64,000 bases of DNA from Stropharia rugosoannulata. Taxonomy: Eukaryota; Basidiomycota; Agaricomycetes; Agaricales; Strophariaceae. Location of the stretch: NCBI GenBank assembly GCA_028532985.1, contig JANCIK010000004.1, forward strand, positions 806,001 to 870,000. The letters run 5' to 3'. Positions 34,339-46,465 of the stretch are shown here, in pieces. Position numbers and translations under genes: made by a program. The notes beneath the pieces are model-generated. The model did no database searches. It was not told the origin of the DNA and saw only the letters and a list, made by a program, of their open reading frames with translations. Each line of letters begins with the position of its first letter. Position 1 is the first letter of the stretch.

Positions 34339-36902
34339 ATGGCTGACATTACCTACGATATCATCTTCGCTGGAGGTTAGCTACTGATGTGTGGACTAGG
34401 ACTTTTTTTACGAAGGACTGACCTGCGCGGTTAGGTGGGACCACAGCCTGCATCACAGCAGGACGCCTCGCGGCCGCCGAACCTGGCTTGAAGATTCTTG
34501 TAGGTCCCTTCTTACCAATAGAGACTTGAACTGAATGATGTTTTATCCAGATCTTAGAAGCCGGTCCGCACAGTAAGGATTTGCATCACCACGTCCAGCC
34601 TGCTCGCTATTTCAGTAACTTGCTCCTTGGACGCGACATATTTTCCTTCCACGCAGGCAAGGGAGGAGACGGAACTGGCGGACGCATCCATGTTGTGCCG
34701 TCGGGCCGGGCCGTTGGCGGTGGATCTAGCGTCAATAGTATGTACCTAAGCCATTCAATTTTAATTGGACTAAAGTTCCCAGTTCTGTATACACGAGGCC
34801 TGCAGCATCCGACTATGATGATTGGGAGACCATATACGGCAATGATGGTTGGAGTTCAAAGTACCTCACCCCCCTTTTGCAAAAAGTAGATCTCCGAATT
34901 TGTCAATGAAAATACTAAAGTAATTTCAATAATATCATTCAAGGCGGAAACATACCAAGTAGAACCAGAGCTACCTTTACATGGATATTCTGGCCCTATC
35001 AAGGTGTCCGTGGCTAAGGAGGGATATAACATCGGCGAAGAACTGGTCAATGTGGCAAGTGAATTTGAACCAGAACACGGAAGAACGAATGATATCACCA
35101 CCATGAACGAAGAATCACTTAACAAATGGGCAGTATGTGTATTTCGTTTCTACAACATCGTCACAACTGAGCCCGCATCTTGATAACAGAGGGCAGCAAG
35201 GTAGTGACCACTGAAATGACTTTATTTTCTTCTTATCAATCCAATAGATACGTGGACGGCGAATCGGGCAAACGGTCTGACTCCGCTCATCGATATATCT
35301 ATAGCGCGGACCACAAGAATTTGACGATCTTAGCAAGGCACAAAGTCGTTCGTGTTGTATTTGAGTGAGTGAACAACAACCAGATTCAAGGGCCACGTTT
35401 TATTCCGTATTAGAGGGATCAAAGCTGTTGGTGTCGAGTATATTGACGATATCATAGGAAGGTCTAAAGGTACTCCAGAAAAGCGTGTCGCGAAGGCTCG
35501 TCTCATAGTGGTCTCCGGTGGCGCTTTTGGCACTCCGGCTATACTTGAGTGTTCTGGCATCGGTGCTGCTCATATCTTACAGAAATATGGAGTGGAACCG
35601 CTCGTAGATCTCCCTGGCGTTGGAGAGAATTACATGGGTACGTGCGTTATCTCAACCTGACACCAAAATTTAATTCTCAACCAGACCACAATCTTATGGT
35701 TCCTGCTTTCTATGCAAGTGAGGACGCAGAGACTCTGGACTTGGCCTTCCGTGGTAGCCAGGAGGATATCAAAGGTATACACTGCGTCTACTGTTACTGT
35801 ACGAATACTAGCTGAGATTCCTGTACAGAAATCCATGACCAATGGCTGGAAACCGGCGGTGGGATCATGGCAAACAAGTGAGCAATGGCTAGAATAAATG
35901 TTACCTGAGGCAGTGTTAATATTTCTTGCAATTCTAGTGGTGTCGATGGAGGGGCTCGATTGAGGCCTACAGAGACAGAACTCAAGACGATGAAAGGCTT
36001 TGAGGAGCGGTGGAATTCATACTATGCTCCGAGCCCTGACAAACCTGTCATGCTGATGGCAACCTTGGCTGGGTATATTGGCTCAGACCCTCAAGTTCCC
36101 CGCTCCAAATATTTTACTGTGGAGTACTTTTCGGTGAGACTGCATGGTTTTCCTACTGGGCCCGCACACATAGCACTGACACACCCTTCGAAGAGGCGCA
36201 TCCAGCCTCAATAGGATCTGTATATATCACATCAGGAACAAACGCATATTCTGCTCTGGACTTCCGGCCTGGATTCCTTTCTGAGTGAAGTAGTTCCTAC
36301 ATTCTGTCTTGAAAACACACTGACTCCGGTCACAGCCCGTCCGATGCTGTTACACTGCGCTGGGCGTACAAAAGAGCGCGCGAGCTTGCTCGTCGCATTA
36401 AATACTTCCGTGGCGAACTTGCAGCCAGTCACCCTTCATTCTCAGAGACCAGTGAAGCCGCCCTTCTTCCACAAGGCTCCCTGCCCCTTGCTCTTGATGC
36501 CCCCCGCATCCAGTACAGCGCGGAGGACGACGCTGCGATTGATGAATATATAAAGCAAAACGCTGAGACGACATGGCACTCTGTATGTTGCCCATTCACC
36601 CTGCGTATGCTTACATGCTCATACCGTTTGTAGCTCGGCACCGCCGCTATGAAGCCCCGTCAGCAAGGCGGCGTTCTCGACTCCAAGCTGAATGTCTATG
36701 GTACAACTAACTTGAAAGTCGCTGGTGCGTGCATATATGCAAACTTGCTTGACCATAAGTGTAATATTGTGGGACAGATTTAAGTATATGTCCAGCAAAT
36801 GTTTCGTCCAATACATACAGTTCGGCCATTGCAGTCGGCGAGAAAGCTGCAGTAATTATTGCCGAAGAACTGGGAATTGAGGGCTTCACCAGTGGCCCCT
36901 AA
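34339..36902 (+). CDS. GMC-family alcohol (methanol) oxidase, possibly disrupted
   Basis: FAD-dependent oxidase of the alcohol/methanol oxidase branch of the GMC family; in wood-decay fungi it yields H2O2 from methanol released from lignin or pectin. Fourteen exons, roughly 600 residues: 34339-34375, 34435-34499, 34551-34741, 34783-34885, 34944-35132, 35248-35364, 35414-35637, 35685-35774, 35829-35877, 35938-36133, 36196-36284, 36336-36582, 36634-36724, 36778-36902. FAD loop AGGGTTACITAGRLAAAEPG, VVPSGRAVGGGSSVN, GGAFGTPAILECSGIG, DLPGVGEN, TWHSLGTAAMKP (catalytic His) and SSNTYSSAIAVGEKAA (catalytic Asn). Two junctions do not close in phase with the best donor sites: after GGGSSVN (34738-34782) and between SLNKWA and RYVDGESG (35133-35247). 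Either indels or decay; the rest is intact. Confidence 0.8.
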
Positions 36903-37440
36903 TTTGGAAATACATACTATTATCCCTCCTGTACGTCGACATGTATACTGTGCTATGCTCATTCAATATGATGTGAGTGAAGATGCATTCATTTCTTTCT
37001 AGTTCCGCAGGATGCTCCGTTAAAACGGCCATGACTGCGCAAAAGCAATTAGCAAGTTACGATTCCAAACATAGTTGTTTAGGGTCACTCGAGAAGAGAC
37101 AGAGGGTGGAACTGAGAATAGATGGTATTAATTCTCAGGGTCGTGGTACTTCTGAGCTTTTGAAGTCTATATTGTGATGCTCTCCCGCATATACAGCACT
37201 TCTATCGAAGCTCGTCTGTCTAGAGCTGTGGGGAACAGGCTGGCGCGAATGCTCTGAAAATCGGCAATTTCAGGACTATTATCGTCTTCGTATTGTCACC
37301 TGCCCTTCATCTCTCCTATGGTCTTTCCACGATGACTACAATTGTCTTCTAAAAGTTCCAACAAAATGCAATGAGGCCTGCGTCTTTCCGTCTGCTATAA
37401 AGGACCATGCCGTTCTACTCTATTTCTTGGCTTGAACACT
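36903..37440. other. Intergenic region
   Basis: 538 bp between the oxidase and the SMP-30-like gene; no coding frame. Ends in a TATA-containing promoter for the latter. Confidence 0.5.
37396..37401 (+). promoter_or_regulatory. TATA box of the SMP-30-like gene
   Basis: TATAAA 45 bp before the ATG at 37441, implying a very short 5' leader. Confidence 0.5.
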
Positions 37441-38978
37441 ATGCATCCCCTGACCACCTTCTTGGTTTTGGCTGCACTGCCAGCCATCGGATTCGCCGCA
37501 GCTCCTGGAGGTGAAGTGGTAGGCCATTATCGCGTCTTGAGTGTCGCACCCTCTGAAATCAGGTAAAATGCCTCAGTCGATATCGCTCCCCTCCTTCGCC
37601 GTCCTTGGCCAAAACGCCACCTTCCGGCAGAATAGCCGTACGCAGCTGTTTAATCCGACCAACTCGACGCCGCCGTTCTTCCAGGTGCTGCACCCCGACT
37701 TCGTGTCTGTGCTCGGGGAAAATGCGTTTGTTAGACAGATCGCCATTAACACGACGTTCGCGTCCGGGTTCGCGTTTGAGGCGCCTGTCTTCAACCCGCC
37801 GACGAATGAGCTGTTCTTCGCCAGTGCGGTCTTCCCGCCGGAGAGCAGCTTTAACCACAGCAATAGAATAAGCAAGATCAGCATGACCACCGTCGAGAGG
37901 GAGATAGCGGGCAACAAGAAGAGTATCAATGTCCCTTTCGAGACGGTGAGTTGTTCAGTTTACGGCGTAAATTTTGTATTAATTAACAAGTCATTGTGTC
38001 TCTGTAGCTTGACCTTCCTGAAGCTGTACAAATTACAAATGGGGGGACTGGGCCCTTGAACGGTTCCATCCTGCTTGCTACGCGAGGACGGGGAAATCTA
38101 CCGTCTGCTCTTGTGCTCCTGAACCCCAATGCACCCAATAATGCCACGACTATCCTCGATAACTTTTTCGGTCGCCAATTTGACTCCATGAACGACTTGA
38201 AGATTCATCCCAGCGGGAATATCTTTTTTACTGATGACAAGTGAGCAACTCTCCTGTTTGTGAACATCCCATACACGATGTCTGACTATGTTTTCCACTC
38301 CTACTCGTATAATTCAGCCTTGGCTTTACGAGTGATCAGAAACCAGCGCCTTTATTACCGAGTCAGGTTTACATGTTCAACCCACAGACAGGACTGGTCA
38401 AGATGGTAGCCGATCTGTTCTCGACGCCTAATGGAATTGCTTTCGATCCTCAAGGAAAGGTCGCTTATATGTACGCGATCATATCTTCTTGTACTTGATA
38501 TAACCTTTATTTATTAATGCTCATAGAGGTGACTCTGCTGGCATTGTTAATCAGACGCTGCCGTCTACAGTGTACGTCGTCTTGAAAAGACGCTGCGATT
38601 TTAAAAGCTGAAGCCATAAAATTATAGCTATGCATACGACGTTGATCCAAAAACGTTCCTGTTCAACAACCGCCGCGTTTTCGCATACATCGACTCCGGA
38701 GGTCCTGACGGTATTCAAGTCGACAGCCAGGCTAACGTATACGTCGCGAGTGGCGACGGCGTAGAGGTCAGTGGCACGCATAGTATATGCACTTTCAGAG
38801 CTGTATTTGACCGAGGATGTAGATCTTCCGGGACGATGGAGTGCTGCTTGGGAAAGTGTTCATAGGATCGAACGTCGCCAACATGGCGTTTGCGGGAGAC
38901 GGCAATTTGGTCATCCTCGCCAACACTACGATTTTCCTGGCGCAGATTGCGGCGAAAAGTGCCCTGATAACGATGTAG
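37441..38978 (+). CDS. Secreted SMP-30/gluconolactonase-like beta-propeller protein
   Basis: Likely extracellular lactonase-type six-bladed propeller (SMP-30/gluconolaconase/LRE superfamily, calcium-dependent). Seven exons: 37441-37510, 37563-37945, 38008-38240, 38318-38470, 38527-38571, 38628-38766, 38823-38978; 392 residues. A classic signal peptide opens the protein (MHPLTTFLVLAALPAIGFAA). Typical blocks: FEAPVFNPPTNELFFAS (the first metal-binding Glu region), MNDLKIHPSGNIFFTDDNFG (Asn/Asp metal ligands), STPNGIAFDPQGKVAYIGDS, and PDGIQVDSQANVYVASGDGV with the catalytic-site Asp. Several N-x-S/T sites fit secretion. Substrate unknown; in fungi such proteins act on sugar lactones or other esters. 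Confidence 0.87.
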
Positions 38979-39899
38979 GAGTGTCGGACTAGTTCGCCGA
39001 TGTCGTTTGTGCAGCAGGCAGGTTGAGGATTAATACAAGACTATTCATCAACTTCTCAGCGGCACCTTCCTGTAGAGGCTCATGATGGACTAGATTCAGG
39101 AAGGAATCAAACAGACCTTCCATAAATCATGCCACTTTCTTGCCGGTTGCATAAGGCTGGAACCTGGTTTGATGTGCATAGTGGATCACGAGCGGGTACC
39201 AGTATTCTCGACCAAGCCACATAATAGTAAGAGTTGGTCGAAACGGAAGAAATAGGTTCACAATGGACTCACTAGCGTAACTTGAGTGTAACGCTCTCGC
39301 CCACTGCGCGTCTACCGGCCGACTATTTACCGAAAATGACAATTTGTGCATCTGATGCCACTCCGATGAATGCGAAGATGAAAGGTCCAATTTGAGAGGG
39401 TGCCTATGTACGCCGTTCAGGACTGAGCATGTTCGAACTGTGCCACGCTATCTTTGGGCACGCCGAGTCCATGGGATGCAAACAGAACAAGTCCGATGGA
39501 ACGAAAGGAGCTAAATCCGGTCTCCGTTATAAGAAGGGCGCAGAGCAAGAGTCCAGAGCAATGAATCTTGATAATAACAAGCTTTCAAAGGGATGCTGGT
39601 CATCCTTGATCATCCTTGTTTTGATCCCTCAGTTCGGGTTATTCTGTCGACATGTCAAGAACAGCCAAATGAGCATCTACAAGGTGGCAGTCACAGTTTA
39701 GGGACCTGACGGTGGGGCCTAGAATAATGAAGGGAATGCGCCGGTTGTGGTTGGTGGGGTGGGATAACATGTGACAGTGGTCGGCCGAAAGATGAATCGG
39801 TGAGCGATCGGCCGGCTGGTCGAGTCAATTCTTGGAGTAAATAAGTTTTGGTGCTCAACTCAGAACCGTTCACTTTGCCCCTCTACTCCTCTCACCAAC
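38979..39899. other. Intergenic region upstream of ILV2
   Basis: About 920 bp. Open stretches (39429-39701 plus, 39127-39390 minus) show no domain. The last 100 bp hold the ILV2 promoter elements. Confidence 0.5.
39822..39827 (+). promoter_or_regulatory. Possible Gcn4/CPC1 site upstream of ILV2
   Basis: GAGTCA (TGACTC on the other strand), the core of the general amino-acid control site, 73 bp before the ILV2 ATG and just upstream of an AT-rich AGTAAATAAG. Branched-chain biosynthetic genes are known Gcn4 targets in yeast; binding here is inference. Confidence 0.45.
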
Positions 39900-42220
39900 A
39901 TGGCGTTGCCTGCCACGAGATCCATGCGCGTACCAGCAACGCCCAAGACCACCATTGCCCGATGCAAGTCCACCCTGTCGTCGAGCGCCTCGACCTCCAT
40001 GGTTGAGGCAAAATCAAGAGTACAGGAGCATGCCCGTCATATCAGTCGCTCCACCGTCTCCCAAGCTACCCCTGCGCCAGCAGTGTGAGTCGACAGTGCA
40101 TATATATGCATCATGTCGTTCCCAGAACTAATATTGAGTGCAGACGACCTTCGCCCGCGCCTGGCTTCCAACAGATCCCCACTCCGAGCAACACCAGGCT
40201 ACCCGCGTCGCGTATCGATGGACCGGGGCTGGCACCCAATGCCCCGTTGGACCACACCTTCGTTGGTCTCTCGGGTGGTCAAATCTTCCATGAGATGATG
40301 CTGCGTCATGGCGTCAAGAAGGTTTTCGGCTATCCTGGCGGTGCAATCCTCCCTGTGTTCGATGCCATTTACCAGTCTCCCCACTTTGATTTTGTGCTGC
40401 CTCGTCACGAGCAGGGTGCTGGGCACATGGCTGAGGGGTATGCGCGTGTGTCAGGGCTCCCCGGTGTCGTTCTCGTTACCTCAGGACCCGGTGCGACCAA
40501 TGTAATTACCCCTATGCAAGACGCTCTCTCCGATGGTATTCCCTTGGTCGTATTCTCAGGCCAGGTCGCGACGTCTGCCATTGGCTCAGATGCCTTCCAG
40601 GAAGCTGATGTTGTCGGCATTTCGAGGAGTTGCACAAAATGGAACGTGATGGTGAAGAACATCGAGGAGCTGCCAAGACGCATCAACGAGGCTTTCAAAA
40701 TTGCCACATCGGGTCGTCCTGGTCCCGTTCTCGTTGACCTACCCAAGGATGTCACAGCAGGCATCCTACGCACGCCTTTGCCTTACAAAGCTACTACGCC
40801 TGGGATTAACCTCGGCCTGCCTATGAACCCTCTCCAAATGCCTGAGTCTCCCATCGACCATGGCCTTATCAAACAAGCTGCCAAACTCATTAATCAGGCG
40901 CAGAAGCCCTTGATTTACGCAGGAAACGGTGTTCTTTCATCTCCCGCTGGTCCTAAACTCCTGGCACAGCTCGCCGAGAATGGCAACATCCCGGTGTGTA
41001 CCACCCTGCAGGGTCTTGGTGCCTTCGACGAGACAAAGGAATCCAGCTTGCACATGCTCGGAATGCACGGCAGCGCGTACGCTAACCTGGCCATCCAGAA
41101 TGCAGACGTTATTATTGCGCTCGGTGCCCGCTTCGATGATCGTGTGACTGGAAAAGTCGACACATTCGCACCTGCGGCAAAGTTGGCCGCCGCGCAAGGC
41201 CGCGGTGGTATTATCCACTTTGAGATCCAACCAAAGAACGTGAACAAGGTCGTCGAGGCGCAGATCCCCATCGTTGGCGATGTCGTTGCAGGAATGGCAG
41301 CTTTGGTACCTCTGATCCAGAGTTCACCCCGCGAGTCATGGTTCGCAGATGTGAAGGCCTGGAAAGATAACTACCCGTTTACTTTCGAAAAGTCAGAGAA
41401 GGGCCAGAACATGAAGCCTCAAGAAGTTGTCGAGGAGCTCGATAGACAAACCAGGGAAAGGAAGGACGAGGTCATCATCGCTACTGGTGTCGGCCAGCAT
41501 CAAATGTGGGCCGCCCAGCATTTCAGGTGGAGACACCCACGTACCATGGTTACCTCTGGTGGACTTGGTGTATGTACTTTTCCGTTAGTTTGCATTCTCG
41601 TGGGTATTGACGGTTCTTTAGACAATGGGCTTCGGTCTTCCCGCAGCTATTGGTGCCAAGGTGGCCGCACCTGAGAAGACTGTTATCGATATCGATGGTG
41701 ACGCATCCTTCAGCATGACCGCTATGGAGCTCGCTACGGCGTCACAATACAACATCGGTGTGAAGGTTCTCGTTTTTAACAACGAGTTCCAGGGTATGGT
41801 GCAACAGTGGCAAGGTACGTCGACAAATTTCAGTAGTAGTGCTGTGGTCTGATTATATGAATGTTTAGATCTATTCTACGACAAGCGCTACTCGCACACA
41901 AAGATGACTAACCCGAATTTCATCCTCCTGGCTCAGTCTATGGGTGTGCATGCCATTCGTTGTGAAACGGCTGAGGAGCTGCCTGCGAAGATGAAAGAGT
42001 TCCTGGAGTATGATGGATCGCGACCGGTATTGATGGAGTGCATGGTAGAAAAGAATGAACATGTGTTCCCTATGGTGCGTAGTCGTTTAGCATCCTTGTT
42101 GTGAAGCCTACGCTAACGTCTCTTCAGGTGCCTGCTGGCAAGGCTCTCCATGAACAGATGCTGCACCCTTCGCTGTCCGGTGTCCTCGAGAAGATGAAGC
42201 ACAGAATTTCGAAAGCTTAG
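39900..42220 (+). CDS. ILV2: Acetohydroxyacid (acetolactate) synthase, catalytic subunit
   Basis: ThDP- and FAD-dependent first common enzyme of valine, leucine and isoleucine synthesis, in mitochondria. Five exons: 39900-40084, 40144-41569, 41622-41814, 41869-42074, 42128-42220; 700 residues. The first ~80 residues are Ser/Arg/Ala-rich without acids at the start ([20 protein letters not shown]), a mitochondrial presequence. Catalytic Glu lies in [18 protein letters not shown]; the ThDP motif is [13 protein letters not shown] with the downstream [13 protein letters not shown], whose Trp is the sulfonylurea contact. At the other classical herbicide-contact position the sequence is [10 protein letters not shown]: Ala204 where yeast and plant enzymes have Pro. 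C terminus [18 protein letters not shown] and normal. A GAGTCA element lies upstream. Confidence 0.95.
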
Positions 42221-43574
42221 GGATTGAGGTGATGATTCAAAATGGTTCAAAATGACACAAGTAAAAACATTGGGACGATCTATAATTTGGAGCTATTGCC
42301 TGCTATCCCGCTTCACGAAATCATTTTCGAATGCATTATTCTCTGTACAACCACCGCACTCATCGTTACTCCACATCATTCATCATTCATCAACTCCTTT
42401 CATCGACATCGCTGTTTTCTCTCTCTCTCTCATCATCCATTCCGGCACCATATCCTTTTCACGCCGTCACCGGTATGCCTGCTACATGAAAACACCAAAA
42501 TCATCAGCGGCTGATAACCTGTATTATCTATGATCTATATCTCTTTTTTATCGACTCACTGCTTTCTCGACCCATCAACATTCATCAAAACCAAAAGTTT
42601 GCTGCGCCCTTGAATCCTAATCACGGACGGCGAGGTCGTAGCTGACACCCCTCTGCGCGCTACTCATAACCGTTAACCAAACCAATATCCGTTTTCTCGT
42701 CGATTCCTAAGAACCTTCGTATTCATACTTACAGCGGCCCTTCCCTTCATGTGTGTGAAATTGTGTTTGTCTCCCCCCTTTCCTCTCCTTTTCCCCTCCC
42801 GTTCCTTTGCGCATTTGGGTTTTGTGGTATATATTCATTCCATCCCTTATTTTTGGTGTTGCATGCATGTTTCTTTTTTTGCTTTGAGTATGAGTGCGAT
42901 TAACAAAATTATCCAGTAGTGTGTATAAATTCAAATTGTTTCTCTCTTTTTTCGCTTCTGTGATTTGGGATTATTGTCAATGTCGTGACGCAGCTTGAGG
43001 CGCTAAAGAACGTTTCGGTGAATTTGGCGCTGTTGTCTTGGTCTCGATAGAAACTAGAGGTGGTGAACACGATAGCGCTACTTTCCAATTTAATGCCTGG
43101 TCGCTGCCTATCAAAGCTGGCCAGTGCCCTGACGTTACGGCGACTTGTCGGAGCTAACTCTAAGGTCACTCAGTAACTCATGGACACGAACCTGATAAGT
43201 AGTCCTCACATCAATTCCTGGTGACCCATCGCCTTCGTTCTGACTTGATTGAAGGAAATTGGTTGACGAATATGTTTTCATAAAGGACTTGTTCCCTTTA
43301 GATGTTGTGGACGTTGGCGTTGTATTCTTTTTTAAGTACCAGGCTCTGAAGCAAGCTTGAATTTTCACTGCAAAAGAGTGTGGCACAAGGTAGTTTACAT
43401 CATAAGTAACCGCAAGCATTGAGTACACGTGGCATCCCGGCGTGGCTAATGGAGGTATTCACAATAAATACTATTGTGTCATAACCGTGCCCTTGTCCCG
43501 CATTTCTGGCAACGCTTCGGCTGCTGTATTCCCCCTCCGTTGTCCTCCACCGCCCCTTGTCCGAATAACGGGCC
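42221..43574. other. Intergenic region with a possible small minus-strand gene
   Basis: About 1.35 kb. The first 500 bp are T/C-rich ILV2 3' flank. From 43428 down to 42909 the minus strand has two adjacent open frames: one begins MYSMLAVTYDVNYLVPHSF and contains an IQ-like segment KIQACFRAWYLKKN; the next reads LAPTSRRNVRALASFDRQRP. A phase-compatible intron (donor TCA-A|GTCAGA) could join them, but there is no recognised family. Confidence 0.4.
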
Positions 43575-46465
43575 ATGGTTACGACAAATGCTCTTCAGGA
43601 GCAGGCGAAGTCAACTTCTCTGCCAATCATCCAAATTCTGACACCCCCTACTTCGCTACTGCCCTATAACATATCGCTAAACCTCAGCTCGCTATTCGCT
43701 ATCTTTCCGACCTCAGGCATCCTATCGCGTTTACGACAGGGTATTCACTGGTCGGGCAGAACGGATATTGAGGATCCTACGACGACTACTACTATGGAGT
43801 GGACCATGGAGACTTTAGAAGCGCTGGCGGAGGTCCCGAAGCCTGAGCCGACTGCTGTGAGCCGTACGGTGTCGGTGGAATCATATCCGGGCCTGTGGAC
43901 TTTCTTCACGTCGCGGTATATATTAGCTTTATTCGTATTGGTGCGTATCTCTTCTGTGTGGTGGGGTAAATCGCGCTCGTCAGGCGGGCTGGAGCCGAGA
44001 ATGATATGTCTAGGGGCTGTTCTGTATTGCTCTGCAATGCTCTTGAATTTATGTTCGCCAAATCTGATCTGTAGTCTTGGTACTGACAATTCTTTGATAG
44101 GGTATCGTTATTCATCGTATACAAAATGTTATAATACCACCTCAACCTGATCAGTACCCCCGGCGGCGCCAACGTCATGCGTTCCGCTTTGCCTTCAACT
44201 TTGCTACTCCTTACAATTATGCACAACAAGTCAAAGCATGGTTGGTACCCATGGATTTCTCGCGCACCTCGACTCGGTTTGTCGTGCATCTGCCGTCAGG
44301 GTATTTAATGTGTAGGATGCTGCTCGTGTGGGGTTTGCTGCTAGTGCAAACGGCCCCCGAGCTGCATTTTCTGCCGAAAGTAAGAGGATTTGAATGGCTT
44401 GAAGGGTTGATGCATTGGGTTACGACCATGGAGATGCGAGATATCTGTTGGGGTACATTCTGTGCTGCTGCCGCTGCTATGGTCGTCGAGGGACTTATCA
44501 ACGCTCTAGACGGCCAAAGCCTGGGCTGGATCGGTACTGCCCATCTTAATGCGTCCCCATTCAACCTGGTTTGTTTTGTTGATATTATATGCACATTGGC
44601 TGCTACTTAACTGCCATTAGGTCGCCTATGCGTATCTTTTGAGCGTCTATTCGTCGCCAGTAACGCACTCCCTCAAATCATCCGACTCGGACGGTCCTTC
44701 AAGACCTGATAAACATGTTGTTATCACATTGAGTCTCCCTTTCCTTCAGGTATGGCTGTTACTGTATTCCCCTGTTCTACAACTGACGCTGTGTAGTTGG
44801 TGATGTTCCATATGCTATCCATTTCAAAACGTTGGGCAAAACATAGGCTTCTGCCGACTACATTGACCACTGTTTTGTCGTTATTGCATTTCCATGGCAC
44901 GCTTTTCTCGTTTTACAAGCGAGCGCGATTGCACGCAGCGATGCCGGACGATCCACGCCCTCGCCGAGTCCACCTCCCATTGCTGAATTATATACCCAAT
45001 CTCATCGAAACCATACTAATTTTCAACATTCTGCTTACTATCACTATTAACTCTGTGGCTCAACTTCTTGTTCGTGGACATATCGACCGAGTGCTTAGTG
45101 GGTTGGGAATAAATTATTCGTGTATGACTTGTTTCGTGTGGACTATTCTGGATCTGACAATTTTTTAGATGATGAATCTGGTTTACGAGGATTTCTGGCT
45201 AATCTTCCTTACGAAGAGGATTTTGGTGTGATGCTCGTTCGTATCGGCACGGCGAGTCTCGAAGCCACAGGCCTCAAAGGCTTGTCTAATGAGGTAGCTC
45301 CAATCTCGGCTGCAAGCGCCAAATCATATCGCCCAGGACCCACCGTGCGTATTGGACGAATGGGCGTGCAGGAAGTGCTATATGATGTACAGCTGACATC
45401 ACCATCGTCGACCTCAAAACGTTCAGTGGGATCTCCACAAGCAGCTGGGAACCATACAAATCGGAAGTCGAAGAAGAAGCTTCGCCTAGGATTTTATAAT
45501 GAAATACACAACGTCGACCTTGGTATCTCGGAAGCGGTATCTCCCTGGATCAGCTGGACTTTATATCTGAAAGCGCTGTATGAGTACCTACTTGCTATGC
45601 GCGAAGTGCTCATTGCTTTGGCTCAGCTTCTGAGAGGCCGGAGTTGTACACCTGAAGCCACAGACGTAATATTGACGCCTTGTGCCGAAGAGGTCGTTTC
45701 TACGCCAATTCAACAGAACTGGCAATCGAAAGAGGAAGAACTCTACCAACGATTCCTTAGAGGGGAAGATATATCGGATGACGAAGACGAAGCGTCACCG
45801 GATGAGACCGATTCTGACTCTGATTTCGGGGAGGACTTGAACGAGGAAGGTGAAGAAGATTCGGGGCAGGCGGAGGCGATTTCTCTCTTCACTGACCTAG
45901 TACGAAATGGGGGGATGCCACCACGCTCTCCGGGAGAGATAGGCGGGGGTGGAGAAATGGTGCTTGCACACCTTGTTCATGGCGGCGGGTCATCAGAAGC
46001 CGCACCTCTGACGAGAGGACGCTGGAACCAACTCTTCCAGACGGGAGATGTGCGTCAAAGGAGGCGATGGCCTGGCAATGGATCATTCAATGACGCTGAA
46101 GACGGGGATGCGCGCGGTTTGCCACCAGCCCAGGATGCTGGTGATGACTCCGAGGGGGCTACAATGGAGAATGTTTGTGTGATTTGTGCTTGTGAGAAGC
46201 GGAATGTGATTTGTTGGCCTTGTCGGTATGTGGTTACTTTTTGTGCTGCGTTTTGTGTGGTTTTGAATTAGAGCTTGCACACCTTTAGATGCTTGGCCTT
46301 ATGCGACGGTTGTAGGGAGGCCCTGGCATCTAAAAGTATACCAGCTAGGCATCAATGCCCGTGCTGTCGTCAGTCGTATGTATACTTTCAAATTCACAAA
46401 CATGGAAAATATCTCACCTTATTGTTTTTAGGGTGGATGGCTATTCGAAGATCTATATTCCATAA
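43575..46465 (+). CDS. Asi1/Asi3-like multi-pass membrane RING E3 ligase
   Basis: Probable inner-nuclear-membrane ubiquitin ligase component resembling yeast Asi1/Asi3, which degrade misplaced membrane proteins and latent transcription factors. Seven exons: 43575-43940, 44101-44568, 44621-44749, 44797-45121, 45169-46225, 46289-46375, 46432-46465; 821 residues. The N-terminal half has about six or seven hydrophobic segments (YILALFVLGIVIH; MLLVWGLLLV; FCAAAAAMVVEGLI; VVITLSLPFLQLVMFH; LIETILIFNILLTITINSVA). A long acidic, Ser-rich cytosolic/nucleoplasmic loop follows (residues ~560-740), then a C4-type RING at the very C terminus: CVICACEKRNVICWPC, CLALCDGC, HQCPCCRQS, ending VDGYSKIYIP. The RING-at-the-end plus multi-TM layout is that of Asi proteins; identity beyond a membrane RING protein is inferred. 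Confidence 0.75.

Noticed and set aside
34581..34889. Uninterrupted 102-codon reading through the oxidase intron
   Set aside because: Reading through keeps the frame open but loses the family sequence after VYTR; an intron or indel is needed.
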